A DNA stretch of 64,000 nucleotides from the NCBI RefSeq assembly GCF_021390575.1, contig NZ_JAJEJQ010000002.1:620001-684000 (forward strand), in the 5' to 3' direction. Below the pieces are notes generated by a model that was given only the letters and a program-made list of their open reading frames with translations, made no database searches and was not told the DNA's origin. How positions within the stretch are numbered: the first letter of the stretch is position 1; each line of letters begins with the position of its first letter. Below are positions 17,551 to 25,174 of the stretch, piece by piece. This DNA is from Paraburkholderia adhaesiva (GTDB lineage: Bacteria; Pseudomonadota; Gammaproteobacteria; Burkholderiales; Burkholderiaceae). The translations under genes were made by a program, and so were the position numbers.

Positions 17551-18573
17551 TCAGTTCGAGGGCAGGAACTGTTCCGCGAAGATGTTTTCGCGCTTCATGC
17601 CGAGCTGGGACAGCTTTTCGGTTGCAGCCTCGATCATGCGCGGCGGGCCGCACAGATACGCCACCGCATCCGGATGATTGAGGTCGTCCGCCGTGATGGC
17701 CGCGACCGGGTTGCCACTTAGAAGGCTTCCCGTAGCGCCGCGATCCACGGAGATGCGCGAGGCCAGTTGCGGCATCAATTGTTGGCGCAGTTCGATATCG
17801 TCGAGGCAGAACAGCTGCTCGGGTGTCGCGCAGCCGAAGCTCAGCAAAACTGACGATTTGCGTCCGGATTGACGACGGATGGAATCGATCATCGAGAGGA
17901 TCGGCGCGAGGCCGGTGCCGCCCGCAATCATGATGTGAGGCACCGGACGCTTCTCGCGCAGGAAGAAGCTGCCGAACGGGCCTTCGAGTTCGATGACATC
18001 GTCAGGCTTCGCAACATTGCGAAGCCAGTTCGACATCACGCCGTCGTCGAGCAGACGGATCAGCAGCTCGATTCGCGGCAGATCCGCCGATGTGCTGGCG
18101 GGCGAATAACTGCGCGTGGCGTCGGTGCCCGGCACCCGAACCTGAACAAACTGGCCCGGCCGGAAATCGAGCCACGCATCTTCCGCCAGTTCAAGCACAA
18201 GCTTGACCACGTCAGGTGCCACCTTCTCCACGCTGTCGACGAATGCATGCGCCTTCGTTGCCTTCACCGAGCCCGCATCGTGCTCGTAAGCGAGCTGGAA
18301 CGTGCAGTCGGTTTCGGGTTCCGCGAGACAGAGCAGACGGTCGCCCGCTTCGTATTCGCTGCGCATCAGTGTCGAGCTTGCCCCTGCGCGCATGTTCGCC
18401 TGCCCGTCGACGAGACGGGCCATGCAGGACGAGCACGAGCCCGATCGGCATTGATGCAGCAGCGGGATCTCCGCCGCAATGGCGGCGTCGAGCACGCTTT
18501 CGCCGGGCTGGACCTGTAGCGAGGTCGAGACGCCATCGCTGAAGGAGAGGGTGACTTGTCTGACGGTGGTCAT
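17551..18573 (-). CDS. Oxygenase reductase (2Fe-2S ferredoxin, FAD, NAD domains)
   Basis: Electron-transfer partner of the Rieske oxygenase, 340 residues. An N-terminal plant-type [2Fe-2S] domain has Cys42, Cys47, Cys50 (CRSGSCSSC) and Cys82. The FAD domain has RSYSPAS, and the NAD domain has IAGGTGLAPILSM and a C-terminal YLCGPP. The order ferredoxin-FAD-NAD matches BenC- and OxoR-type reductases, so no separate ferredoxin is needed. It starts 24 bp after the oxygenase gene and is surely cotranscribed. Electrons pass from NAD(P)H via FAD and the iron-sulfur cluster to the oxygenase Rieske centre. Confidence 0.92.
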   Translation of the reverse strand: MTTVRQVTLSFSDGVSTSLQVQPGESVLDAAIAAEIPLLHQCRSGSCSSCMARLVDGQANMRAGASSTLMRSEYEAGDRLLCLAEPETDCTFQLAYEHDAGSVKATKAHAFVDSVEKVAPDVVKLVLELAEDAWLDFRPGQFVQVRVPGTDATRSYSPASTSADLPRIELLIRLLDDGVMSNWLRNVAKPDDVIELEGPFGSFFLREKRPVPHIMIAGGTGLAPILSMIDSIRRQSGRKSSVLLSFGCATPEQLFCLDDIELRQQLMPQLASRISVDRGATGSLLSGNPVAAITADDLNHPDAVAYLCGPPRMIEAATEKLSQLGMKRENIFAEQFLPSN

Positions 18574-18597
18574 TGCATTACCTTGCTTCTATGGGGA

Positions 18598-19947
18598 TTA
18601 CGCGTCTTCTTCTTCGATCTTCTCGACGAAGTAGGCGGGGGCCTTGCCTGCTGCCGTGCGCTTCATGCGGATCGCGCCCGCCTTGATTGCGCCGTCGACG
18701 CCACGGCCCGGCTTGGCGATGCCGCGATTCCAGCGCGATGCAACCTTGCGCCAGGTGATCGGCGAGACATCGGTGGAAACCAGTTGCTCGTCGTCCCAGC
18801 CGGTTCCATCGGCATAGAAGTCGTGCATGGCTTCGCGCGCGTACAGGTCGCAGTCGTTGAAGCCGTGCAGGCACAGCGGCTTGTAGAAGTAGTCGTAGCG
18901 GTACTTGAAGTCCTTGCGCTCTTTCTCGGTCGGGCAGACGCGGACCATGATTTCCCAGTACTCGTAGGTGTCGTCGGTGATCGGCACGTACCACTCGTAC
19001 TGCACAACATGCTCTTCCGGCCAGTTTTCGACCATCAGCACGCCCGGCAGAAACACCGAGGTGCGGTACGGGCGCGCCACCGGGTTGGTGATCTCCAGAT
19101 CGACCTTTTCGTTCTTGAGGATGGGAGCCCACTTCTCGGTGAACAGCCACTGCACCATACCCTTCGGGCCATTGTCGTTTTCCACGGTGGCAATCGCGTC
19201 GTCGGCGGTCGGCACGATACCGAGCGGCAGCACCCAGTCCTTGGCGTGAATGATCGCGTTGTCCTTGTGGACCAGGATGTGGGCGTTGTCGAAGCCGTTT
19301 TCGCAGGCGATGCGCCAGTTCGCGAAGCCCGTGCGATGCATGCCGTGCGCGACGGCGTCCTTGTCGAGGATGCTCGGCGCCGCGGGCCACAGCGGGTGCG
19401 GGAAGCGCTCGTCGTTGTCCGGGAAGCGGATCGGCAAATCTTCGGACAGCGGCGGCACGTCTTCGAGCGGGAAGTCGTCTTCGCGCACGAACACGAAAAT
19501 CATGCCGCACACTTCCTCGACCGGATAGGTCGTCACGCCGGTGGTGCCGATCAGCTTGTCGTCCGGGTTCCCCGCAATGGTCGCGAGCTTGCCGGTCTCG
19601 AGGTCGAACGTGAAGCCGTGATACCAGCAGCTGATGGTGTCCTTGGTCAGGCACATCGGTTTGGCCGACATGCGCACGCCGCGGTGGATGCACTGGTCCT
19701 TCAGTGCATAGATCTTGCCGTCGACGCGACGCAACACGATCGGAATTCCGCAGATCTGGATGCCTTCGACCTTGTCTTCAGGCAGTTCCTTGCTGAACAG
19801 CGCGGGGTACCAGTGGTTCACAAAGCCCCAGGCTGCATCCTTGTAGGGCTGGTACTGGCTCTGAACCTTCGCGTCGTTGACGCGCGCGTCGCTGATGCCG
19901 TTAAGGCGCTCTTTGCTGCGCCGGCGGATGACGGGGGTGTCGCTCAT
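18598..19947 (-). CDS. Rieske non-heme iron oxygenase, carbazole/2-oxoquinoline oxygenase type
   Basis: Terminal oxygenase subunit, 449 residues from the ATG at 19947 (GGAG upstream). Rieske ligands are Cys86, His88 (CIH), Cys107 and His110 (CWYH). The mononuclear iron site is ENGFDNAH then HKDN (Asp220 bridge, His223, His227), with DLYAREAMHDFYAD supplying the later Asp. From memory, the layout and motifs HWYPALFSKE and LPLGI resemble CarAa and 2-oxoquinoline 8-monooxygenase OxoO, alpha-only homotrimers. Consistently, no small subunit gene is present. A polycyclic or N-heteroaromatic substrate is therefore plausible, but not shown. It heads the leftward operon. Confidence 0.9.
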   Translation of the reverse strand: MSDTPVIRRRSKERLNGISDARVNDAKVQSQYQPYKDAAWGFVNHWYPALFSKELPEDKVEGIQICGIPIVLRRVDGKIYALKDQCIHRGVRMSAKPMCLTKDTISCWYHGFTFDLETGKLATIAGNPDDKLIGTTGVTTYPVEEVCGMIFVFVREDDFPLEDVPPLSEDLPIRFPDNDERFPHPLWPAAPSILDKDAVAHGMHRTGFANWRIACENGFDNAHILVHKDNAIIHAKDWVLPLGIVPTADDAIATVENDNGPKGMVQWLFTEKWAPILKNEKVDLEITNPVARPYRTSVFLPGVLMVENWPEEHVVQYEWYVPITDDTYEYWEIMVRVCPTEKERKDFKYRYDYFYKPLCLHGFNDCDLYAREAMHDFYADGTGWDDEQLVSTDVSPITWRKVASRWNRGIAKPGRGVDGAIKAGAIRMKRTAAGKAPAYFVEKIEEEDA

Positions 19948-20118
19948 CTGTGTCTCCAGGAAAGATTGTTTGCTTGCGAAACGGGGTTCACCGCTGTGCA
20001 TCGGTGCATGTCTCGTTTGCGACGCGCCGGACGAAACGGGGACGGCGTATCGCACTGGAACAACGCCGAACGGCCGAAGGTCATGCGTCGTAGTTCGCGA
20101 GCAGGTTATTCAAAAATG

Positions 20119-20133
20119 AATTGACAGTCAATT
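20119..20133. promoter_or_regulatory. Palindrome in the oxygenase/porin divergent promoter
   Basis: AATTGAC-A-GTCAATT is a perfect 15-bp dyad in a markedly AT-rich patch, 172 bp upstream of the oxygenase start. Its size and TTGAC/GTCAA half-sites suit a MarR-type dimer, possibly the product of the gene at 14165. Confidence 0.5.
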
Positions 20134-20187
20134 TAATTTCAATCAATCTTCGGTCTAAATTTGGTTGAAGGTCGATCTTTCCGGCGG

Positions 20188-20216
20188 TTGACAGCCCTCT
20201 CCGGTTCATCTAGGGA
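20188..20216 (+). promoter_or_regulatory. Possible sigma-70 promoter of the rightward operon
   Basis: A perfect -35 TTGACA at 20188-20193, a 17-bp spacer and a poor -10 TAGGGA at 20211-20216. A weak -10 would fit an activated promoter. It lies 130 bp before the small ORF. Confidence 0.3.
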
Positions 20217-20345
20217 ATAACCATTAGGTGTTATCCCGGCCATCCGCGTGCGATGGGCGCGATGGGGTCGGGGTCGATCTGGACTGTGAGAAATAAGCAG
20301 TACTAATCCGTCGCAGCGGATTTTCATCAAAAAAAGGAGGAGACA

Positions 20346-20498
20346 GTGCCTGAGGTAATTGAACTGGTAGGCGACGATGAAGTGGCTATCCCGGCTGTAC
20401 GGATACGGGAGCCGTCACGTATGTCGAAGTGTTTGCCGGCACGTGTCGACGTGGTTGACACAATGCTGGCCAACGCGCTGATTTCCAATTTTATTTAG
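20346..20498 (+). CDS. Possible small protein of 50 residues, unknown
   Basis: A GTG codon follows an excellent Shine-Dalgarno (AAAGGAGGAGA, spacing about 5). The reading frame gives VPEVIELVGDDEVAIPAVRI, then REPSRMSKCLPARVDVVDTM and LANALISNFI before TAG. It is acidic at the N-terminus, has one Cys and no signal peptide or membrane segment. It lies between the probable promoter and the porin gene, so it would be the first cistron of the rightward operon. I recognise no family; it could equally be a decayed gene end or a leader peptide. Confidence 0.45.
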   Translation: MPEVIELVGDDEVAIPAVRIREPSRMSKCLPARVDVVDTMLANALISNFI

Positions 20499-20659
20499 TT
20501 CATCAAACAGTAATCCGGTGTTCTGGCGAGGTGCGCGTCGGCCGTTGAGCGCGTGTTTTTCCAGCTACGTAAGGATGCTCCAACTGTTTGATCAGGAAAC
20601 GATTGCAGTGGCTGAGACCGCCGCAATCTCTCAGGTTTACAACAACGATCGGGACGATG

Positions 20660-21769
20660 ATGAACAAGATTGCTTGCATGGGCCTCGCAGTCGCCTCTGC
20701 CTGTGCATCTACCGCAGCAACGGCACAAAGCAGTGTGTCAATGTATGGCCTGCTCGATACGGGCGTGATGTACGTGAACAATATCGGTGGGCACAGCGTA
20801 GTGAAGGCCGATCCGGGCGAGGCCGCTCCGAATCTCTTCGGGATCACGGGGAAGGAAGATCTCGGCGGCGGGCTGAAGGCGATCTTCAAGCTCGAGGGGA
20901 TGTTCGACATCAATACCGGCACGCAGTCGAGCAGCCTGTTCGCGCACCAGTCGTATGTCGGTCTGGCGGACGACCGTTACGGCGCGTTGACGTTCGGTCT
21001 CCAGATGGATGCGATGTTCACCTCGATGATCGTCGACCACTGGGGGCCGTCATTCCCGTTCATCAGCTCGATGACGCTGCGCCAGGGCTCGTTCGGTTTC
21101 GGCTTGCCGGCATCGAACCAGCTGAACGCCCCGGGTCCGAACCCGTCATTCGACCCGGACCGCGGGCTCGGCATTCCGATCGCCAACGCGGTCAAGTACA
21201 CGAGCCCGACCATTGACGGTCTGACCGGTACGGCCATGTACAGCTTCGGTGGCGTTGCCGGCTCGTACAGCCAGAACAGCGGCGAGAGCTTCGGTGTCAA
21301 TTACCACGTCGGCGGCCTCGTTCTCAATGGTGCGTACACGTACCTCAAGAGCCTGTTCAACAACATCGGCGATGGAAACTTCGGGATACGAAACGTTGGC
21401 GTGGGCGCTGCCTACAACTTCGCGAACGCGCAAGTCTCGGCCATGTACACGAGTTCGCAGAACACGATGAACGGCGCGCGTGTCGGCACGATCGAGGCGG
21501 ACGCGACCTATGCGTTCAGCCCGTTCTTCCACGCGAACTTTTCCTACCAGTACATGAAGGGCAACAGTGTGCTCGCGAACCAGCATGCGCACCAGGAAAC
21601 GCTCTCGCTGAACTATGCGCTGTCGAAGCGCACCAGCATCTATAGCGGCATCGCCTATCAGCAGGCCACGGGCATGCCCGCCTGGATCTTGCTGACGTCG
21701 TATGGCCCCGAAGGGTCGAGCACGGGCAGGCAGTTCACGGCGGATATCGGCATTGAGCACGTGTTCTGA
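20660..21769 (+). CDS. Outer-membrane porin (Gram-negative porin, OmpC-like)
   Basis: Trimeric beta-barrel porin of 369 residues. A signal peptide MNKIACMGLAVASACASTAATAQS is followed by SSVSMYGLLDTGVMYVNN, the standard first strand of Burkholderia porins. LFGITGKEDLGGGLKAIFKLEG and a C-terminal GIEHVF ending in Phe (barrel assembly signal) complete the pattern. Two adjacent ATGs (20657, 20660) are equivalent; the second gives the cleaner signal peptide. It leads the porin-MDR-cupin-hemerythrin-SDR series, so it probably imports the compound attacked by the divergent oxygenase. Confidence 0.9.
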   Translation: MNKIACMGLAVASACASTAATAQSSVSMYGLLDTGVMYVNNIGGHSVVKADPGEAAPNLFGITGKEDLGGGLKAIFKLEGMFDINTGTQSSSLFAHQSYVGLADDRYGALTFGLQMDAMFTSMIVDHWGPSFPFISSMTLRQGSFGFGLPASNQLNAPGPNPSFDPDRGLGIPIANAVKYTSPTIDGLTGTAMYSFGGVAGSYSQNSGESFGVNYHVGGLVLNGAYTYLKSLFNNIGDGNFGIRNVGVGAAYNFANAQVSAMYTSSQNTMNGARVGTIEADATYAFSPFFHANFSYQYMKGNSVLANQHAHQETLSLNYALSKRTSIYSGIAYQQATGMPAWILLTSYGPEGSSTGRQFTADIGIEHVF

Positions 21770-21899
21770 GTTGATCCGGGCAGTTTATGCCAGGCATGAA
21801 TGCGTCGTTTTCCCTTGGCGACGTATGCGTGCATGGCTTCTCTGCGACCGGTTCGGGACCGGCCGGCCGCGGACCTATTCCTAAAATCAGGAGACAAGC

Positions 21900-23015
21900 A
21901 TGAATGCAGTGACCCAGATGAAAGCGATGCGCGTGCACGAACCGGGTGGCCGTTTTCAACTCGACGTGCTTCCCCGTCCGAAGCTCCTGCGCCCGACCGA
22001 CGTGCTGGTCGAGGTCAAGGCGTCAGGTGTTGTGCCGAACCTGCGCAACGTGATGAGCCATTACGGCGAGCGCTCGTATCTCACGGTGCCGGATTTGCCC
22101 GCGATCTATGGACTCGACACGGCTGGTGTCGTTGCCGAGGTCGGTGCAGCGGTGACGGGCATCGTGCCGGGGGACCGCGTCTACATCAACCCGGGCCGCT
22201 CGTGCGGTTCGTGTCACGCGTGCCGGATCGGTGAGCCGACCAATTGCGTCGCGTACACGTTTCAGGGGTATTTCGGTTTCGGTCCTCGTTCGAAGCAGAT
22301 CTACGAACAGTACCCGTACGGCGGCTTTGGCCAGTATGCGACCGCGCCCGCCGACGGCCTCGTCAAGCTTCCGCAGTCGGTCAGCTTCGAGCAGGCTGCG
22401 CGCTTCGGCTACCTGGGCACGGCGTACTCGGGCTTGCGCAAGGCCGGGACAGGCGCGGGCAAGACGGTGCTGATCAACGGCGCGTCCGGAACGCTCGGCC
22501 TTGGTGCAGTACAGCTTGCACGCGCGATGGGCGCAGTGAAAATTCTGTGCGTCGCGCGCAACCCCGAATTGCTCGAGCGTGTGCGTGCGCTCGACCCGCA
22601 GCGGATTCGCACGTTCTCGCACGGTTCTGGCGACCTCGGTGCCTGGGCCCGTGGTGAGACGGACGGTGTGGGTGTTGACGCGGTGCTCGACGCAATCGGC
22701 CCTGGCGCGCCGCACCAGGCTTCGCTCGACTGCCTCCATGCATTGCGTCGCGGTGGCCGGATGGTGGAGGTTGGGGCCATGTCGGACCCGTTGCCGCTGA
22801 ATCTGCACGAGTTCATGTGCTCTCAGCTCAGCGTGATCGGGTCACTGTGGTTTTCGGTGGCCGAAGGCGAGGATGTCGCCGCGATGGCTGGCGCCGGCAC
22901 GCTTGATCTGGGCGTTTTCGACCATCACCGCTACACGCTCGAACAGGCCAACGAGGCACTGGCCGATGCGGAGCAGCGCAAGGGCGGTTTCGTCAACGTG
23001 GTGATCGTCCAATAA
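21900..23015 (+). CDS. Medium-chain dehydrogenase/reductase with structural but no catalytic zinc ligands
   Basis: NAD(P)-dependent oxidoreductase of the ADH/quinone reductase superfamily, 371 residues. The structural-zinc lobe is intact (Cys102, Cys105, Cys108, Cys116 in SCGSCHACRIGEPTNC), and the Rossmann site reads LINGASGTLGLGAVQLARAMG. The catalytic-zinc ligands of zinc alcohol dehydrogenases are missing: the usual GxCxxD segment reads GVVPNLRN, GHE reads GLD (71-73), and the third Cys region reads YLGTAYSG. It is thus more likely a reductase or C=C/C=O-active enzyme than a classical alcohol dehydrogenase. GGAGA precedes the ATG. It lies 130 bp after the porin and 39 bp before the cupin. 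Confidence 0.85.
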   Translation: MNAVTQMKAMRVHEPGGRFQLDVLPRPKLLRPTDVLVEVKASGVVPNLRNVMSHYGERSYLTVPDLPAIYGLDTAGVVAEVGAAVTGIVPGDRVYINPGRSCGSCHACRIGEPTNCVAYTFQGYFGFGPRSKQIYEQYPYGGFGQYATAPADGLVKLPQSVSFEQAARFGYLGTAYSGLRKAGTGAGKTVLINGASGTLGLGAVQLARAMGAVKILCVARNPELLERVRALDPQRIRTFSHGSGDLGAWARGETDGVGVDAVLDAIGPGAPHQASLDCLHALRRGGRMVEVGAMSDPLPLNLHEFMCSQLSVIGSLWFSVAEGEDVAAMAGAGTLDLGVFDHHRYTLEQANEALADAEQRKGGFVNVVIVQ

Positions 23016-23054
23016 CGGCGTGATCTGTCAACAAGAGAGTACGAGGAGCCTGAA

Positions 23055-23582
23055 ATGGTGAGACGCGTTGTAACTGCAGAGCGCAATGGCAAGTCGGTGG
23101 TGGTGGCCGATGCCCAGGTCGCGAACACGCATGACTACAAGTCGGTGCCCGGTTTTCAGACCACGCTGGCATGGGCCACGACGCAGGCCGTTCCCACGCT
23201 GCCGTTCGATGGTCGCGATCCGGCGGTCGGGATCGAGTCGGTGGTGCCGTCTCCGCACGGTACGCGCCTGATCGTCGTGCAGTTTCCGCCCGACAGCGTG
23301 ATGGCTGCGCCGGATTTCGACGGTGCTGCAGCCGGCGCCGAATACGCGCAGCATCTGCCGGGCCTCGCCGAAACGTTCGATGCAGACGGTTCGGGCTTCC
23401 ATCGCACGTCGACCGTGGATTACGACGTGATCCTGTCCGGAGAGCTGTGGCTTGAGCTCGACGATGGCGAGGTTCGCCGTCTGAAGGCAGGTGACATCGT
23501 GATCCAGAACGGTACGCGACATGCCTGGCGCAACCGTAGCGAGCAACCGGCCGTCATGCTGTCGGTTCTGATCGGCGCCTGA
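23055..23582 (+). CDS. Cupin-domain protein
   Basis: A 175-residue protein. The C-terminal half is a single cupin barrel: TSTVDYDVILSGELWLELDDG (motif 1, G(X)5HXH region largely replaced) and LKAGDIVIQNGTRHAWRN (motif 2, with its His). An N-terminal extension of about 90 residues (IVVQFPPDSV) may be a second, degenerate barrel. With few His ligands visible, metal catalysis is doubtful; binding or isomerase roles are possible. GAGGAG precedes the ATG. It lies inside the rightward operon, so it probably serves the same catabolic route. Confidence 0.8.
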   Translation: MVRRVVTAERNGKSVVVADAQVANTHDYKSVPGFQTTLAWATTQAVPTLPFDGRDPAVGIESVVPSPHGTRLIVVQFPPDSVMAAPDFDGAAAGAEYAQHLPGLAETFDADGSGFHRTSTVDYDVILSGELWLELDDGEVRRLKAGDIVIQNGTRHAWRNRSEQPAVMLSVLIGA

Positions 23583-23616
23583 GCGCGCCTTGAATAGTCC
23601 ATCGCAGGAGATTCCC

Positions 23617-24135
23617 ATGTCCCATTCCCACGCGCATGTTCATGCTGCCCAGAGTGGATTCGATGAGCATGCCGCCGAAACGCTCGCGTGGAGTGACGCG
23701 ATGCTGCTCGGCCACGCTCCCATGGACGACGCGCACGAGGAATTCGTGGTCGTCGTCCGTGCGCTGGCGGCATGCAATGTGGCGACCGCGCTTGGTTGCC
23801 TGCAGGCGGTCGAGGATCACCTTCTCGCGCACTTCGGAACAGAGCGTGAGTGGATGGAGCGCACGGAATTTCCGGCGATGGAGTGCCATCTGGACGAACA
23901 CCAGAAAGTGCTGGATACGGTACTCGAAGTGAACCAGCTCGCGAAAGCGGGGGAGGTCGGGTTGCGCGATGTGCACCGTCTTGCCGCCGCGCTCGCGGAC
24001 TGGTTTCCAAAACACGCGACCTATCTGGATTCGGCGCTATCGGCATGGATCAACAAGCGCATGCACGGAGGCGCACCGGTCATCCTGCGGCGCGATCTTG
24101 GGACGAGCGCGTTTCAGGAAGAGCTGGCTGCCTGA
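23617..24135 (+). CDS. Bacteriohemerythrin-type O2-binding protein
   Basis: A 172-residue four-helix di-iron protein. All seven ligands can be assigned: His40 (DDAHEEF), His72 and Glu76 (HFGTE), His91 and His95 (HLDEH), and His133 and Asp138 (HATYLD). A His-rich N-terminus (SHSHAHVHA) precedes the domain. Bacteriohemerythrins bind O2 reversibly and have been proposed to deliver it to oxygenases. A place in an operon facing a Rieske oxygenase fits that role, as inference. The ATG at 23617 has a GCAGGAG site; it is 34 bp after the cupin gene. Confidence 0.88.
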   Translation: MSHSHAHVHAAQSGFDEHAAETLAWSDAMLLGHAPMDDAHEEFVVVVRALAACNVATALGCLQAVEDHLLAHFGTEREWMERTEFPAMECHLDEHQKVLDTVLEVNQLAKAGEVGLRDVHRLAAALADWFPKHATYLDSALSAWINKRMHGGAPVILRRDLGTSAFQEELAA

Positions 24136-24191
24136 GCGGCGCTGTTTGCGCGAATCGAACGGTCAACGGGATCATTGAAAGGAGCGGTCAT

Positions 24192-24935
24192 ATGCTGATG
24201 CAGGGCAAGGTGGGGCTGGTGACGGGCGGGGGCTCCGGCATGGGGCGCGCGGCAGCGCTGGCGCTCGCCGGACAAGGTGCGACGGTGGTGCTTGCAGGAC
24301 GCTCGGAGGACAAACTCGCCACCGTGCGCGATGAAATCGTGAAAGCAGGTGGCAGCGCCGAGATCAAGTCGATGGACGCATCGCGGAGCGAAGACAACGA
24401 GATGCTGGTCAAGTTCGTCGAGTCACGCTTTGGGCGACTCGACTTCGCATTCAATAACGCTGGCGGCCACGCGGATTTCAAGCCGATCGACCAGACCCCG
24501 GTCGAAGAATCGGAGTGGGTGATCGACCTGAATTTCAAGGGTGTCTATTACGGCGTGAAGTATCAGGTCGAGGCAATGCTGCGCGCGGGCGGCGGTGCGA
24601 TCGTCAACAATGCGTCGATTTTCGGGTTGCGCGGCATGGACGGTATCGCGCACTACGTGGCAGCCAAGCACGCGGTCGTCGGTCTAACGCGCGCGGTCGC
24701 CAAGGAATACGCCGGACGGAACATCCGCATTAATGCAGTCTGTCCAGGGGCCACCGAAACACCGAACTACATGCGCTCGACGGGCGGTGACGTGCACCTG
24801 CTCGATGACATGATTCCGATGCGTCGCATCGGTCAGCCGCAGGAGGTCGCTGAAGCGGTGGTTTTCCTGTTGTCGAATAGTTCGGCTTATGTGACGGGCG
24901 CGACGTTGTCGGTCGATGGCGGCATGACAATCTGA
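24192..24935 (+). CDS. SDR family NAD(P)-dependent oxidoreductase
   Basis: Classical short-chain dehydrogenase, 247 residues. The cofactor motif TGGGSGMG is at 11-18, NNAG at 88-91, and the catalytic Ser142, Tyr155 and Lys159 (HYVAAK) are in place. The C-terminal PMRRIGQPQEVAEAVVFLLS and VTGATLSVDGGM are standard. An AAAGGAG site precedes the ATG. It could oxidise a dihydrodiol or alcohol made by the oxygenase, or an intermediate aldehyde or ketone; the substrate is not readable. It is the fifth gene of the rightward set starting with the porin. Confidence 0.92.
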   Translation: MLMQGKVGLVTGGGSGMGRAAALALAGQGATVVLAGRSEDKLATVRDEIVKAGGSAEIKSMDASRSEDNEMLVKFVESRFGRLDFAFNNAGGHADFKPIDQTPVEESEWVIDLNFKGVYYGVKYQVEAMLRAGGGAIVNNASIFGLRGMDGIAHYVAAKHAVVGLTRAVAKEYAGRNIRINAVCPGATETPNYMRSTGGDVHLLDDMIPMRRIGQPQEVAEAVVFLLSNSSAYVTGATLSVDGGMTI

Positions 24936-25174
24936 GCGAGTTGGGCGGGTGTGTAAGCGCGATCTGTGGGGCGCGCTGACCGAATCAGTTCAACATCGGT
25001 GCCTCTACAGCGGAAATTCCGACGTGTCGGCTCGCTTCGAATAGCCGGTCCATCACACGGACGAGAAGAACGGTGGATTGCTCAGCACGCAAAGCAGTTC
25101 TAAATAAGCAGGAATTTCCGCTGGCTCCCGGCGGAACGCCGCGGAAGATCGGAGCGGCTAGACGGATAAAAACA

